Positions 1-8,383 of a stretch of 44,094 nt of DNA are shown one piece after another (positions within the stretch are counted from its first letter, which is position 1; each line of letters opens with the position of its first letter). The notes below the pieces were generated by a model. That model ran no database searches. It saw only the letters and a list, made by a program, of their open reading frames with translations, and was not told where the DNA came from. The position numbers and the translations under genes are program-made. The stretch spans positions 1 to 44,094 of the forward strand of contig NZ_FOTE01000032.1 of the NCBI RefSeq assembly GCF_900114475.1, in the 5' to 3' direction. The stretch is from Paenibacillus sp. 1_12. GTDB taxonomy: Bacteria; Bacillota; Bacilli; Paenibacillales; NBRC-103111.

Positions 1-236
1 TTTTCATTCTCATGTTCCAACTGCTTGAAATCTTCAGCTGTAGGGATAAAAGCAGCCTGTCTTTTGCTGGCTCCATCCAGTTGATCTACATCTTTACGGT
101 TCAACTCTCTTGCCCACCGCAACACCATCTTGGGATCCAATTCGTGCTGTCGGGCTATAGCTGTAAAGTTCCCGATTTCTTTCCCTTTTCGAACGATATC
201 CATCTTGAAATTAAGATCATATTGTACTCGTTTCAT
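1..236 (-). CDS. IS3-family transposase OrfA (partial)
   Basis: The frame starts at an ATG at 234-236 and runs off the window edge, so only about 78 residues are visible. The N-terminal part has the helix-turn-helix pattern of IS3-group OrfA proteins: a basic start, then AIARQHELDPKMVLRWAREL as the recognition-helix region, then the beginning of a charged heptad region (QLEHENE) that forms the leucine-zipper-like coil in this family. OrfA binds the IS ends and is normally joined to the catalytic OrfB by programmed frameshifting; OrfB would lie outside the window. A GGAGGGG-type ribosome binding site precedes the ATG. It differs clearly from the OrfA at the right edge, so the two elements are not copies of each other. 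Confidence 0.85.
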   Translation of the reverse strand, partial: MKRVQYDLNFKMDIVRKGKEIGNFTAIARQHELDPKMVLRWARELNRKDVDQLDGASKRQAAFIPTAEDFKQLEHENE

Positions 237-289
237 AACGTTCCCCTCCGTCTATTCATATTGTATTTGATTAAGGGGTGTACTGTCCA
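1..289 (-). mobile_element. IS3-family insertion sequence, 5' part (runs off left edge)
   Basis: The minus strand begins with TGGACAGTACACCCC at position 289, a TG-leading end as expected for IS3-family terminal repeats, followed about 50 bases later by an orfA-type transposase start. Only the left end of the element is in the window, so the partner inverted repeat and the target duplication cannot be checked. The boundary at 289 is inferred from the TG rule and from the similar TGGACA end of the different IS at 43771. Confidence 0.7.
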
Positions 290-346
290 AAGCTTCTAGG
301 GGGCTAAAAAGAAACCATGAGTGACCGATCTTCAATACTTACAAGA

Positions 347-613
347 TCAATCAGTTACCGCAATACTTTCCGGCTCATGCAAGATACGATGGAGCGTTTC
401 GAGCTGCTTTTCATCTAAATCATCTACTTGCTTCCCCTCCATACCCATTGCCCACCATAAAGTGCCGTTAATTGCACAACTCCCGCAGGTTCTCGGAGAT
501 ACGATTTTGAACTGACCCATTTTAGGAGGGTAATCCCATCCTTGATCATGACCCTGCTCTGGAGTTAGAACCTCTTCTTTACCACATACCTCGCAAATAT
601 GACGCAATAGCAT
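347..613 (-). CDS. small zinc-binding hypothetical protein
   Basis: An 88-residue protein beginning MLLRHICEVCGKEEVLTPEQ. The start is set by GAGAGGGG about eight bases before an ATG at 611-613; a GTG 39 bases further upstream has no comparable site. A CxxC near residue 6 (CEVC) and a second CxxC (CGSC) around residue 43 look like a single zinc ribbon, with an acidic C-terminal helix after it. No enzymatic motif is visible. It follows the 654-1025 gene by about 40 bases on the same strand and is probably co-transcribed. The family is not recognised; a structural or nucleic-acid-binding role is only a guess. Confidence 0.6.
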   Translation of the reverse strand: MLLRHICEVCGKEEVLTPEQGHDQGWDYPPKMGQFKIVSPRTCGSCAINGTLWWAMGMEGKQVDDLDEKQLETLHRILHEPESIAVTD

Positions 614-653
614 ATTTATACCCCTCTCAATATTGGAATGTGTTACTGACACT

Positions 654-1025
654 TCAAGTCCAGTCTTGATACTGACTCTTTATTACCTCTTTCACCGATT
701 GCAACAATTCTCTATCTTCTTTTGAATTTCTAAACACAGACCGGATCAACATGGTCAATACAGCTTCATTTGAAAGTTCCTCTTCGTAATTCTTAGTTTC
801 AACTTTCTCAGAACTTCCTCGAAATAGTGATTTGTGACGTACTAAATCAGATAAAGCACCATTCGCCAAATAACTGCTGTAAACCTTTAGTGCTCGATTT
901 GGAGTATTAAGAATTGCTGCGCTCTCCAGGGTAATTTGTATCTCGCTTACACCTGAGCTATTATCGACGTTACATTCTGTTGGTTGATATATTGGGTATA
1001 AGTCCAGCGTTAAAGTTGTCTCCAT
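654..1025 (-). CDS. hypothetical protein, 123 aa
   Basis: A 123-residue protein starting METTLTLDLYPIYQ from an ATG preceded by AGGAGA. The first half looks beta-rich (alternating hydrophobic and polar residues, TLESAAIL, ALKVYSSYL) and the second half is helical and charged, ending SVKEVIKSQYQDWT. No known domain, membrane segment or signal peptide is seen. It is the first gene of a short minus-strand unit with the zinc-ribbon gene downstream. A G-rich upstream element at 1068-1122 resembles one upstream of the 5390-6934 gene. Function unknown. Confidence 0.55.
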   Translation of the reverse strand: METTLTLDLYPIYQPTECNVDNSSGVSEIQITLESAAILNTPNRALKVYSSYLANGALSDLVRHKSLFRGSSEKVETKNYEEELSNEAVLTMLIRSVFRNSKEDRELLQSVKEVIKSQYQDWT

Positions 1026-1067
1026 TGTGTTTTAATCTCCTAAAGTAAGAAATCTTCTATGATCGAG

Positions 1068-1122
1068 TGGTCGAGTAGGAGGGATAAGAAGATAGATTAA
1101 GTTGCTCGTTATGTCAGGCTGA
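1068..1122. repeat. G-rich upstream element, copy 1
   Basis: Contains, in order, TGGTCGAGT (1068-1076), GGAGGGAT (1078-1085), GTTGCTCG (1101-1108) and GGCTGA (1117-1122). The first three blocks and the core GCTGA recur in the same order and orientation at 7154-7217. Both copies sit just upstream of a minus-strand transcription unit. Shared promoter/operator ancestry is possible; function unknown. Confidence 0.4.
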
Positions 1123-1301
1123 GATGGTCTATTTGAAATCGTTTTTCTGTTTTGTGTTTAATTAACGTTTTTTATCGTACTTCTTACTTTACTTAAATAT
1201 TTATTCTCGTAAAATAACTGTCAAAATAGATTTCCACTGCCGCGGGCAAACTTTTCACTGTTGTCATAGAATTGACACACTTCTACATGATTCTGGAAAT
1301 A

Positions 1302-1310
1302 TGATATAAT
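1302..1310 (+). promoter_or_regulatory. extended -10 promoter for the 721-aa gene
   Basis: TGATATAAT is a perfect TATAAT with the TGN extension. The best -35 is weak (TTCTAC at 1281-1286, 18-base spacing); a TTGACA at 1272-1277 is too far away (27 bases). Extended -10 promoters tolerate a poor -35. The start codon lies about 70 bases downstream. Confidence 0.6.
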
Positions 1311-1378
1311 AGACTTAATTTTCAGATTTTGAAATGTAGAAAGCACTAATTGTTAATCTATTATCGAGGGGGGTTAAT

Positions 1379-3544
1379 ATGTCGGATAAGCATGCAGATA
1401 AATTACTTCATGTACAGAATGGAGTAATCCGTCATCTATTATATTCAAAGGTAGCAGAGAAAGAGTTGATTAATCGTTATCGTGTTGTTGTCAAGCGGGA
1501 AATCAAAAGAGAATTAAATGTTGCTATGGAGCGACTAGATAAACAGAAGTTAGTGGAGATTGTTAATATCTCGCCAGAAATCACTGAAGCTGACATCGAA
1601 GCTTGCTATGAAGATAATAGATATAGCCGTCGACCTAATTTTAGGCTATTCATGCTACGACCATATGACCCCAAAATGAACTCATCTCAGTTTATTACCG
1701 AAAATAAGAGCGATGCTGCCGTTACCAAAATGAACGAACTACTCCAGCAGATCACTTACCCCAATGACAGCATATCGGGGCTATTAGCCATTGACCAGAC
1801 CGTTGTTAATCCTGAGACATTAGAAATCGCCTTAAAATACCAAGAGAGATATAACTATATCAATCCCGATACCGAACAGTCCGATTTTATTTACGAATTG
1901 AAGTTCGGCTTCTTATGGATCAACTTTGACCAACGGTTTGTTAGTATAAGTATACCTACTGAATCATTAGTGGGAATTGTATCAAAAACTATAGAACGAG
2001 CCTTCGACTGCTTCGTACCATCTGTGAACATTACTAAGAAAATTGTTGATAGCGTATTCAGCAAAGAAGCCATGAAGCGCACGACACTCAGTAATCCAGA
2101 CCCTTCCTCCGGCAAACCAGATAAAGTGACACTGGCAGATAGCCATTTAGGAGATAAAGTTGGACAGCTTACCGAGTATGAAGGGTATGATTCGCCAAGC
2201 TCAGTCTATCAGGAAGCAATAGATGAAGATGGTGACTTTTTTTCGACCCTTGGAGTGAATAATGATAAGGGGAAAATCTATCTTACGCGACAGCTAAAGG
2301 CTACTGAAATGAGACGTTGGGGCATCTGGCGCATCGGGCAAATTATGAACCATATTAACTCCATACAGGAGAATGGTGATATCGATGAGATGTTTAACTC
2401 CTTCGGTCTCGATGTAGATCCAGACTTAGTCTCCTTCACTACCTCAAATGATGAGAAGAAGGTCATCCTCGAGGTTATCAAAGGGATCATTACCTGCAAG
2501 ACTAAGAAGATTGAAAGCTTTAAGCTTCTTGACTTAAATACCGATAAAATCGTTGGACTACTTAAGAAGCATGCATTGATACGATTCCATCCATACTGTG
2601 AAAGCTGTGATCACTATGCGGATATTACATGTAATCATTGTGGGAACACTGACCTTCTGGAGATCTCTGTTAGAAAAGGGCAAGCACCGAAAGTCATTTG
2701 TTCATTCTGTCATAATGATCTTCAACAGAACAATGTGCGCTGCCTAATGGATCACAAGGTTCGGATTGATTCTTGGTATGATGGAGTTCTTCTTCACCCC
2801 AAGTCGACTCTTATTGAGCTGATTGAGAAGATAACGGTCAAGTACTTTCCTAACGAGGGATTTGCTCAAGAGGAAGAGTCCTTCTTCCTGGTTAATAATG
2901 TGCTTCATTATTCAGCTAAAGTTGCAACGAAGGTCTTGTTTAAGGTCAGGGAACTGGAACAATTCAAGCCAGTCTGGGATCGGAGAATTACCCCGAATAG
3001 GCGTGAAGAACTTGAAGAAGTGCTCAAGCTTATTACAGAGAAATGTTCAAAACATAGTGTTGATGCATGTCAGGCTTGTCAGCATGAGAAAAGTGTCCGA
3101 TGTATCATGAAGCCCTTCGTTACATTTACAGATCATACGTTGCATCCACATCATGGTCAGGAGTTTGGTGACATCAGCTTTTCGATGCAAATGCTTGGGA
3201 TGGATGATGCTATATTTATAGGTATTGCTAAGAGCTATGAGAAAAGACCGATCAATCCGACTCATAAAAAAGCTCAAGAAATGCTTCGTCAGTTTGTATA
3301 TACCTGTAGGGATTCAAGCGTAAATGTCTTGGGAATTGTCATAGCTGGTGAGTTGGAACAAGGCTTTGTAGCTACGCTCCAAGACCTTGCTCGGAAATAT
3401 GGTAAAAAAGTTGTGATGTGGACTTATGAAGAACTGATCTTGGTCGTAGATTTCGCCATCAGAAAATATGGTCTTACGATTCTTGAGGTTGTTGAAGAGT
3501 TGAGAGCTGATATAAAAAGAAGGTCACGAAAATCAGCAAGTTGA
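1379..3544 (+). CDS. large zinc-cluster protein with possible restriction-endonuclease-like C-terminus
   Basis: A 721-residue protein with an ATG after GAGGGGGGTTAAT. Residues 1-390 are unfamiliar, mixed alpha/beta and charged, with no signal or membrane segment. Around residues 405-455 there is a cysteine/histidine cluster (CESCDHYADITCNHC, then CSFC) that should bind one or two zinc ions. A second cluster (CSKHSVDACQAC) lies near residues 558-570. The final ~140 residues alternate strands and helices ending VLGIVIAGE...ARKYGKKVVMWTYEELI, resembling the end of Mrr-like restriction-endonuclease folds, but I cannot place a complete D...(D/E)xK site. It is transcribed alone, opposite to its neighbours, and closed by a strong hairpin. 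A nucleic-acid-targeting role is inference; the family is not recognised. Confidence 0.7.
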   Translation: MSDKHADKLLHVQNGVIRHLLYSKVAEKELINRYRVVVKREIKRELNVAMERLDKQKLVEIVNISPEITEADIEACYEDNRYSRRPNFRLFMLRPYDPKMNSSQFITENKSDAAVTKMNELLQQITYPNDSISGLLAIDQTVVNPETLEIALKYQERYNYINPDTEQSDFIYELKFGFLWINFDQRFVSISIPTESLVGIVSKTIERAFDCFVPSVNITKKIVDSVFSKEAMKRTTLSNPDPSSGKPDKVTLADSHLGDKVGQLTEYEGYDSPSSVYQEAIDEDGDFFSTLGVNNDKGKIYLTRQLKATEMRRWGIWRIGQIMNHINSIQENGDIDEMFNSFGLDVDPDLVSFTTSNDEKKVILEVIKGIITCKTKKIESFKLLDLNTDKIVGLLKKHALIRFHPYCESCDHYADITCNHCGNTDLLEISVRKGQAPKVICSFCHNDLQQNNVRCLMDHKVRIDSWYDGVLLHPKSTLIELIEKITVKYFPNEGFAQEEESFFLVNNVLHYSAKVATKVLFKVRELEQFKPVWDRRITPNRREELEEVLKLITEKCSKHSVDACQACQHEKSVRCIMKPFVTFTDHTLHPHHGQEFGDISFSMQMLGMDDAIFIGIAKSYEKRPINPTHKKAQEMLRQFVYTCRDSSVNVLGIVIAGELEQGFVATLQDLARKYGKKVVMWTYEELILVVDFAIRKYGLTILEVVEELRADIKRRSRKSAS

Positions 3545-3559
3545 TACTTTAGCTAAATA

Positions 3560-3590
3560 GAAACCCGCCATAATTTGTATGGCGGGTTTC
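3560..3590. terminator. bidirectional hairpin terminator
   Basis: GAAACCCGCCA and its exact complement form an 11-bp stem with a 9-base loop. It lies between the ends of the convergent 1379-3544 and 3631-4332 genes. It serves both strands. Confidence 0.85.
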
Positions 3591-3630
3591 TGACTTATAT
3601 TTTCGAGCTATTTCAACCATTTATAATAAC

Positions 3631-4332
3631 TTACCATTCAAGTTTATCATCTTCCTGATACAGAGAGCTTGCATAATCTAAAAACTCCATTAGTTTCCGC
3701 TTACTTATCTTATCAATGCTGATTCTATACTGAGTCCCGTAGTTTGTATTCAATTCTAAGGCTGTAATATCGACACCAAGAAATCTATCTTCGTTAATGT
3801 ATGTAGACTCTATGTCCTCATATTTCGCTATAAACTTTGAAGTGCTGTTACCAGCATCTTTTACGTAGACAGAATCAAGCGTCAGTACCATACCTGATTT
3901 TCCATTTGTCGAAATACTCGTATCAATAATAGCAATTATTTCATCTTTCTTAGATTTACCTTGGCAAATGATTTCAAGTGCGTTTCGCACCTGTTTTTCA
4001 TCTCCATTCCAAGGTTTATAGCCAAAAAGTTCTTCGAATTTATCCTCAAATGCTAACTTTAAGTCACTCATCTTATGCAACTCCAATCTCTTTAATGTGT
4101 CACATGCTTTGTAGTTTAGAGAGTAAAATTCCTGGAGGGATATTTGATCTTTAAAGAATAGATCGTACGATTCATCTACTCTGCAGATGACGGGGCGATC
4201 TTCATATATACCACAAAGATTCGTGCTTGTATCAAAGTGCAAGCATACCCCATCACCACGATCCAGATGTTTATACTGCTCCGTAACACCCACTTTCTTA
4301 CAACACAATCCGCATTGATCGCAATTAAACAT
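3631..4332 (-). CDS. YkgJ-family cysteine-cluster protein with PH-like C-terminal domain
   Basis: A 233-residue protein. Its first ~85 residues carry the YkgJ (zinc/iron-chelating) pattern: CDQCGLCCKK, then VCLHFD, LCGIYEDRPVICR and a late KAC. The last ~105 residues form an antiparallel strand series ending in a helix (RKLMEFLDYASSLY), resembling a bacterial PH-like domain. The ATG lies one base after the stop of the upstream gene (ATGCAAGGTTGAGATG arrangement), so translation is coupled. It is the third gene of a cassette with the glycine-zipper and D...QxK proteins. YkgJ proteins are thought to bind metal; their chemistry is mostly unknown. A membrane- or protein-tethered redox or metal sensor is conceivable. 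Domain call for the N-terminus is good; the PH-like call is an inference. Confidence 0.75.
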   Translation of the reverse strand: MFNCDQCGLCCKKVGVTEQYKHLDRGDGVCLHFDTSTNLCGIYEDRPVICRVDESYDLFFKDQISLQEFYSLNYKACDTLKRLELHKMSDLKLAFEDKFEELFGYKPWNGDEKQVRNALEIICQGKSKKDEIIAIIDTSISTNGKSGMVLTLDSVYVKDAGNSTSKFIAKYEDIESTYINEDRFLGVDITALELNTNYGTQYRISIDKISKRKLMEFLDYASSLYQEDDKLEW

Positions 4333-4333
4333 C

Positions 4334-5368
4334 TCAACCTTGCATTAATGTTTCGAGATACTTATTTCCATTCTCAACCACGTAACCACTCGCTTCATCC
4401 AATTGACCCTCTTGTTTAAGAAGGGAAGAATCGAGAATGACCTTAATCGTTTTGGCTAGTTGGACACACTTGTAGATCTCTTGCTTCTCAAATTCAGAGT
4501 AATCTTCCCAGTTCACACCTTTAGACTTGATAATGAATCGCAATACACTTACTTGATGAACGAAGAATACGTCTAGCTTTTTCAAAAGTTCAGTAAGTTG
4601 ATTTGCACGAGTATATATTGCTTTTAAGGCAATACCAATGTTCTTTGCCTGTGCTTTGAAAGCTTTCGCTTTATCATAATTTCCGTAGGCATCATTAAGA
4701 GCGCTTCTAGCTTGGCTTGCAAAAATTGCTCCACCTATAGCAAGTGCAGGTCCCGCAACGATACCTCCTAAAACCATCATTCCGCCAGTTACCCCTAGAC
4801 CACCTGCAGCCAAAGCACCTCCGCCAAGCCACGCCAATGTCGCATTCGTAGCGGCTACACCTGATAGTGTTCCCAAGGCAGTACCTGTAGTTGCTGTAAC
4901 CAATAACCCTCCAAGCCCACTCATAACGACACTGTACGTACCGTACGCAAGCAAAGCTCCAGAACCAATTGCAGCTAGTCCATTTATTGCAATTTTCTTA
5001 GCTTCAAATGATGCATTTTTCAATTGTTGGAAGCTCTCACTAGATGGATTGAAATTTCTCAGCTCATCGATACCTTCGCTATTCTTAAGATTAATATTCT
5101 TTATTTTCTCAAAGTTAACAACAAACTCATTTATTGACGTTGAAAGGATTCGAATTTTCTCCTGTCCTAGCTCAGTAATAGCCTCATTGGTGTTTTCTCT
5201 TGCCATTTCAACAAATTCTTCCGCTTCTTTCGCAATGTCCTGAGATGTTTGATTCAGAGCCTTAGCTTTACCCATATCTCGTTTCGCATCTAATCCCTTC
5301 TTGGCTCCAACTGCAGCTGTTATAGCTGCTATGCCTACAGCGATTGCTGGTATTAAAGGTAATGGCAT
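4334..5368 (-). CDS. glycine-zipper membrane protein of a three-gene cassette
   Basis: A 344-residue protein. A short hydrophobic N-terminus (MPLPLIPAIAVGIAAITAAVGA) is followed by a helical, charged region (about 25-115) and then a very long glycine/alanine-rich hydrophobic block (about residues 130-220) with repeated GxxxG spacing such as GGGALAAGGLGVTGG. Such glycine zippers insert into or oligomerise in membranes. The C-terminal ~120 residues are soluble helices. The ATG has GAGGAAT upstream. It lies between a possible nuclease and a YkgJ-PH protein, one base from the latter. In known toxin and defence cassettes such segments often form pores or anchor effectors; here that is inference. 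Confidence 0.75.
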   Translation of the reverse strand: MPLPLIPAIAVGIAAITAAVGAKKGLDAKRDMGKAKALNQTSQDIAKEAEEFVEMARENTNEAITELGQEKIRILSTSINEFVVNFEKIKNINLKNSEGIDELRNFNPSSESFQQLKNASFEAKKIAINGLAAIGSGALLAYGTYSVVMSGLGGLLVTATTGTALGTLSGVAATNATLAWLGGGALAAGGLGVTGGMMVLGGIVAGPALAIGGAIFASQARSALNDAYGNYDKAKAFKAQAKNIGIALKAIYTRANQLTELLKKLDVFFVHQVSVLRFIIKSKGVNWEDYSEFEKQEIYKCVQLAKTIKVILDSSLLKQEGQLDEASGYVVENGNKYLETLMQG

Positions 5369-5389
5369 TTTTATTCCTCCTCAATATAG

Positions 5390-6934
5390 TTAAAAATCTA
5401 GTATCGTAGCCTTGTCAGACATAAAATTATTGAACTCTGTAAAGTTCTTAAATTGTAGTGCTCCGCCCATTTCAACCGCAATTTTGTTCAGACCCTGCGT
5501 GAATAACTCAATATTTCCGATGTGCCTCGCGGATTCCAACATCGAGAGTGATTCGGAGAAGACTTTCCGCCTTTCAGCGTAGAATTTCTCAATCATTTCT
5601 AGTAGCTCGTTACCCTGCTTACCCATCGCTTCGATCGCGGCTGTTGCTATAGCACGTATTTTATTTCTTCGCTCAAGAGAAAACCGCTCTTCTCGAAGAG
5701 TCTGCATACATGCGTTATATATCGATGAGCTTGCTAAATAGCCGACCATACCCCCAATGACAGTTCCTACACCTGGGAATATTGCTGTACCTACGGCTGC
5801 TCCAAAGCTTGCTGCCATCATGCCCGTCCCTTTTTCACCTAACTCTTCAACAAGCTCAAGGCTATCTATTTCACCCCTTGCATATCGAATTAATGACTTT
5901 CCTACTTGTACTGTCGCAGTGGCGATCATCGCAGGCATGTTGGTTTTTGACAAATTTACAAAAACACTGTTTTGACTTGCTGCCATGAACCCTCTTATAG
6001 CTGTATCGCTTGCACCAATGACATAAGCCGTTGCCGCTCCAGCTGCAGTATCTTTAGCAACATCCTTTAGTGCTTCACCTGCCCGTTTCTCACCTCTAAT
6101 GAGACTGGTGACGTTTTGTGCTGTTGAAATCGCCGCAGATATTAAAGCTGCACTCTTTGCATTCTCAAGCCCCGACCGATGTGCTGTCTCTAAAACATAT
6201 TTTGCCGTTGCCAATTGGGGATGTTCACGAAGGAAGATAGCTTCTTTGGAAGTAATCCCGCTGTCCTTCAAATCACTCGATACTTGTCGATACTTTTCTG
6301 CCTTCAGTTCCAAGAGATCAGCTTTGTCGAATTGACCTTGGTTTCTAAATTTCTCAGCCTGCTCAGATAAGCTACTAGCTTTATCTTCGGCATACTTTTT
6401 AGCGATTTCAAACTGCTCATTCGGAACTAGGACGTCATTTCCCCTGTACCTTTCCCACTTATCGCCCGTCATTTTATCCACTAAGTTCTCTGAGCTATTC
6501 CTAATTTCCTCAGTAGTTCCAAATTTACCGCAAAACTTCATCTGAGCACCCCACGAAGGGTTGCCAGAGTCGTCAACAGACAATATATCGAATTGAGGGT
6601 CGTTGCCTCTTCCTATATCATTTGAACGATGAATGCGAGCGTCACTCTTATTGATGATATTTTCGGCATTTGTTTTATCGACATAATTGATCTCGGCAGA
6701 GAAGCCCGCTTGCTGTTTTATGTTCTGATACTCGAAATCAGGATGCACCTTGGATTCAGATACTTGTTTTAGTCCCTTCCTTACAATATCGCCATTAGCA
6801 TCAACCGACCCTTTATAACCTTTTATAAACTCTGATGCCGCTCTTCCGTATCTCTCAACATTTTCAGTTGTTGCAGACCCTATGGTTGAGTCAATAAAAC
6901 CACTATGACCTTTTTTCTCGTCTTTATTGCCCAT
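5390..6934 (-). CDS. large cassette protein with possible D...QxK nuclease core and glycine-rich helical region
   Basis: A 514-residue protein starting MGNKDEKKGHSG from an ATG with GAAAGGGA upstream. A TTG 60 bases further upstream also has a site (AGGAAGGG) but is too close to it. Residues 78-135 contain E81, D116 (PQFDILSVDDSG) and Q131-M-K133 (WGAQMKF), matching the spacing of a PD-(D/E)XK fold of the QxK type. A helical charged segment follows (150-240). Residues 270-420 are alanine/glycine-rich hydrophobic helices, for example GAAVGTAIFPGVGTVIGGMV, like a membrane-inserting zipper. The C-terminus is coiled. I recall similar proteins with the same order in other Bacillota, annotated as hypothetical. 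It heads the cassette with 4334-5368 (21-base gap) and 3631-4332. Nuclease activity is inference. Confidence 0.75.
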   Translation of the reverse strand: MGNKDEKKGHSGFIDSTIGSATTENVERYGRAASEFIKGYKGSVDANGDIVRKGLKQVSESKVHPDFEYQNIKQQAGFSAEINYVDKTNAENIINKSDARIHRSNDIGRGNDPQFDILSVDDSGNPSWGAQMKFCGKFGTTEEIRNSSENLVDKMTGDKWERYRGNDVLVPNEQFEIAKKYAEDKASSLSEQAEKFRNQGQFDKADLLELKAEKYRQVSSDLKDSGITSKEAIFLREHPQLATAKYVLETAHRSGLENAKSAALISAAISTAQNVTSLIRGEKRAGEALKDVAKDTAAGAATAYVIGASDTAIRGFMAASQNSVFVNLSKTNMPAMIATATVQVGKSLIRYARGEIDSLELVEELGEKGTGMMAASFGAAVGTAIFPGVGTVIGGMVGYLASSSIYNACMQTLREERFSLERRNKIRAIATAAIEAMGKQGNELLEMIEKFYAERRKVFSESLSMLESARHIGNIELFTQGLNKIAVEMGGALQFKNFTEFNNFMSDKATILDF

Positions 6935-7055
6935 TGGTAAGTCCCTTTCAAAAATCCCATTGTAGGTAATATGAACCAATTCGACAAAATACAATAAATC
7001 CCTTCCTACTTCAAGCTTATTTATTTCAGAGATCAGACTTGAGTTCTATTGCATT

Positions 7056-7061
7056 ATTATA
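7056..7061 (-). promoter_or_regulatory. possible -10 box for the 5390-6934 cassette
   Basis: The minus strand reads TTGTATAATAATGC, with a perfect TATAAT at 7056-7061, about 120 bases upstream of the chosen ATG. The -35 region is poor, so this is a tentative call. Confidence 0.35.
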
Positions 7062-7526
7062 CAAGTTGTTTTTGACATCATAATTGTCAGCGAATATATG
7101 TTCCTGAAATTAAATTATTATGTTCTGTGAATCAGTGGGATAAGTGGGTAGACTGGTCGAGTGGGTGGAGGGATGGGGAGTATGTTTCTGGTTGCTCGAG
7201 TTATCGGGTTAAGCTGACCTAATCGTTGATGTTCTTTCTCTGTTCAATCTTACTGGTTTTCTTACATTCGTTGTCTTGTTTATATATTATATCTTTACCA
7301 TTGGGTGCTGAAATTCTTTTTACTTCCCTAACCATAAAACCCTTTTGAATCACAATAAATCTTATCAGTGGCATGGTTAACCAACGCCATTTTACATATA
7401 TCCAAGACCAGAAAATTTACAAATGATGATACATCCGTATATAAAATAGTCACTCGGCAAAAAAATAGGTGCGATTTTCATTATCTTCTTCAAATGCCGA
7501 ATAACTCTTACTTGGACGAGACATCT
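7062..7526. other. gene-free region between the cassette and the recombinase operon
   Basis: The part up to about 7250 carries the G-rich repeat copy 2. From 7250 to 7526 the sequence is AT-rich with no supportable frame and no strong hairpin after the gene ending at 7527. A possible regulatory region only. Confidence 0.4.
7154..7217. repeat. G-rich upstream element, copy 2
   Basis: TGGTCGAGT (7154-7162), GGAGGGAT (7167-7174), GTTGCTCG (7191-7198) and GCTGA (7213-7217) repeat the order seen at 1068-1122 with slightly wider spacing. It lies upstream of the three-gene cassette promoter region. Function unknown. Confidence 0.4.
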
Positions 7527-8021
7527 CTAACTAACAATTCTCCTCAGGTGAGCACCAAATTCAATTGGCGCTGCATGGTTCAGTTTTGATGTACCAGTCA
7601 GGTCGAATTCCTTCCTACGTCTTCGCAATAAGTGCCTAACTCTTATAGCGTCTTGCTTTATTGAAGCGGTAATCGGATATATTGGTTTCCCATGCTCATT
7701 GATTAATGTGTAAAGACTTAGGATTTCATCTAACTGATCGAAAATTGTCACCCAGTTAATTTCAAACCTCTCTCGACGGATGAATTCATAGACCTCATTG
7801 AAGTTCTTCTTCTTGCTCACACAATTATGAAGCAGAATATTTATGAATCTATTATCCTCCTGATATTTTTGCCTCTTCTGCTGTTTATCCAATAGATTGA
7901 CATCTGGAAGAATCTCGCTGTAGTGTCCAACTATCGTTGTAACATGTAATCCCGTTTGTTTGCTAAATACTAAAGCAATCAGTAAATTATCCGGTCTATT
8001 TATTTTTGACGTCTCTCGCAT
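7527..8021 (-). CDS. hypothetical protein, 164 aa (last gene of recombinase operon)
   Basis: A 164-residue protein beginning MRETSKINRPDNLLIALVFS, preceded by AGGAAGGGG. It is helical with a basic C-terminal stretch (RVRHLLRRRRKEFDLTG) that could bind nucleic acid. It has no membrane segment or recognisable motif. It follows the 8039-8359 gene by 17 bases on the same strand, so it is probably the distal gene of the unit that starts with the serine recombinase. Function unknown. Confidence 0.55.
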   Translation of the reverse strand: MRETSKINRPDNLLIALVFSKQTGLHVTTIVGHYSEILPDVNLLDKQQKRQKYQEDNRFINILLHNCVSKKKNFNEVYEFIRRERFEINWVTIFDQLDEILSLYTLINEHGKPIYPITASIKQDAIRVRHLLRRRRKEFDLTGTSKLNHAAPIEFGAHLRRIVS

Positions 8022-8038
8022 TCGCAGACATCCCCTTC

Positions 8039-8359
8039 CTATAAATAATTCTTCTCAAACTCAAAAATCGGACAGGTATTACAAACAACTAGCTGCATTA
8101 TTGTGTTAGGCTCAACAACCACTTCACAGCAAACACGCCCACATAATCGAGTAAGTCTTTTCAATTCCTTAAAACCCCTATCTGCTTTGAAGTTTGTTAC
8201 ATCCTTAGCAGTTTGGAGTAATTCAATATCTTTCTTCAAACTACTTAAATCATATTGCTTTGTGATACCATTCTGTACTCCAACATTTATTAACGACTCT
8301 ACTTTCTCAAGAACCCCTAGACACTCATATCGAAAACCTTCTACATCAACTTTTACCAT
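8039..8359 (-). CDS. small cysteine-containing hypothetical protein
   Basis: A 106-residue protein with ATG after AGGGGCG. The first ~70 residues are helical (VLEKVESLINVGVQN and similar); the last third has CGRVCCEVVVE and CNTCPIFEFEKNYL, a cysteine pattern that could hold a zinc ion. No enzymatic motif is seen. It lies between two other unknown genes, with gaps of 17 and about 24 bases, so it is co-transcribed with the recombinase operon. Function unknown. Confidence 0.55.
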   Translation of the reverse strand: MVKVDVEGFRYECLGVLEKVESLINVGVQNGITKQYDLSSLKKDIELLQTAKDVTNFKADRGFKELKRLTRLCGRVCCEVVVEPNTIMQLVVCNTCPIFEFEKNYL

Positions 8360-8383
8360 GATTGTTTCGCCCCTATTACAATT

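Larger units (their letters stand above)
1026..1378. other. divergent intergenic region
   Basis: A gene-free stretch between the minus-strand gene ending its start at 1025 and the plus-strand gene at 1379. It holds the G-rich repeat copy at 1068-1122 and the extended -10 promoter at 1302-1310. The middle part (1140-1260) is AT-rich with no open frame I would support. Confidence 0.5.

Noticed and set aside
1272-1310. TTGACA at 1272 as the -35 of the 1379 promoter
   Set aside because: Spacing to TATAAT is 27 bases, too long; the extended -10 explains the promoter better.
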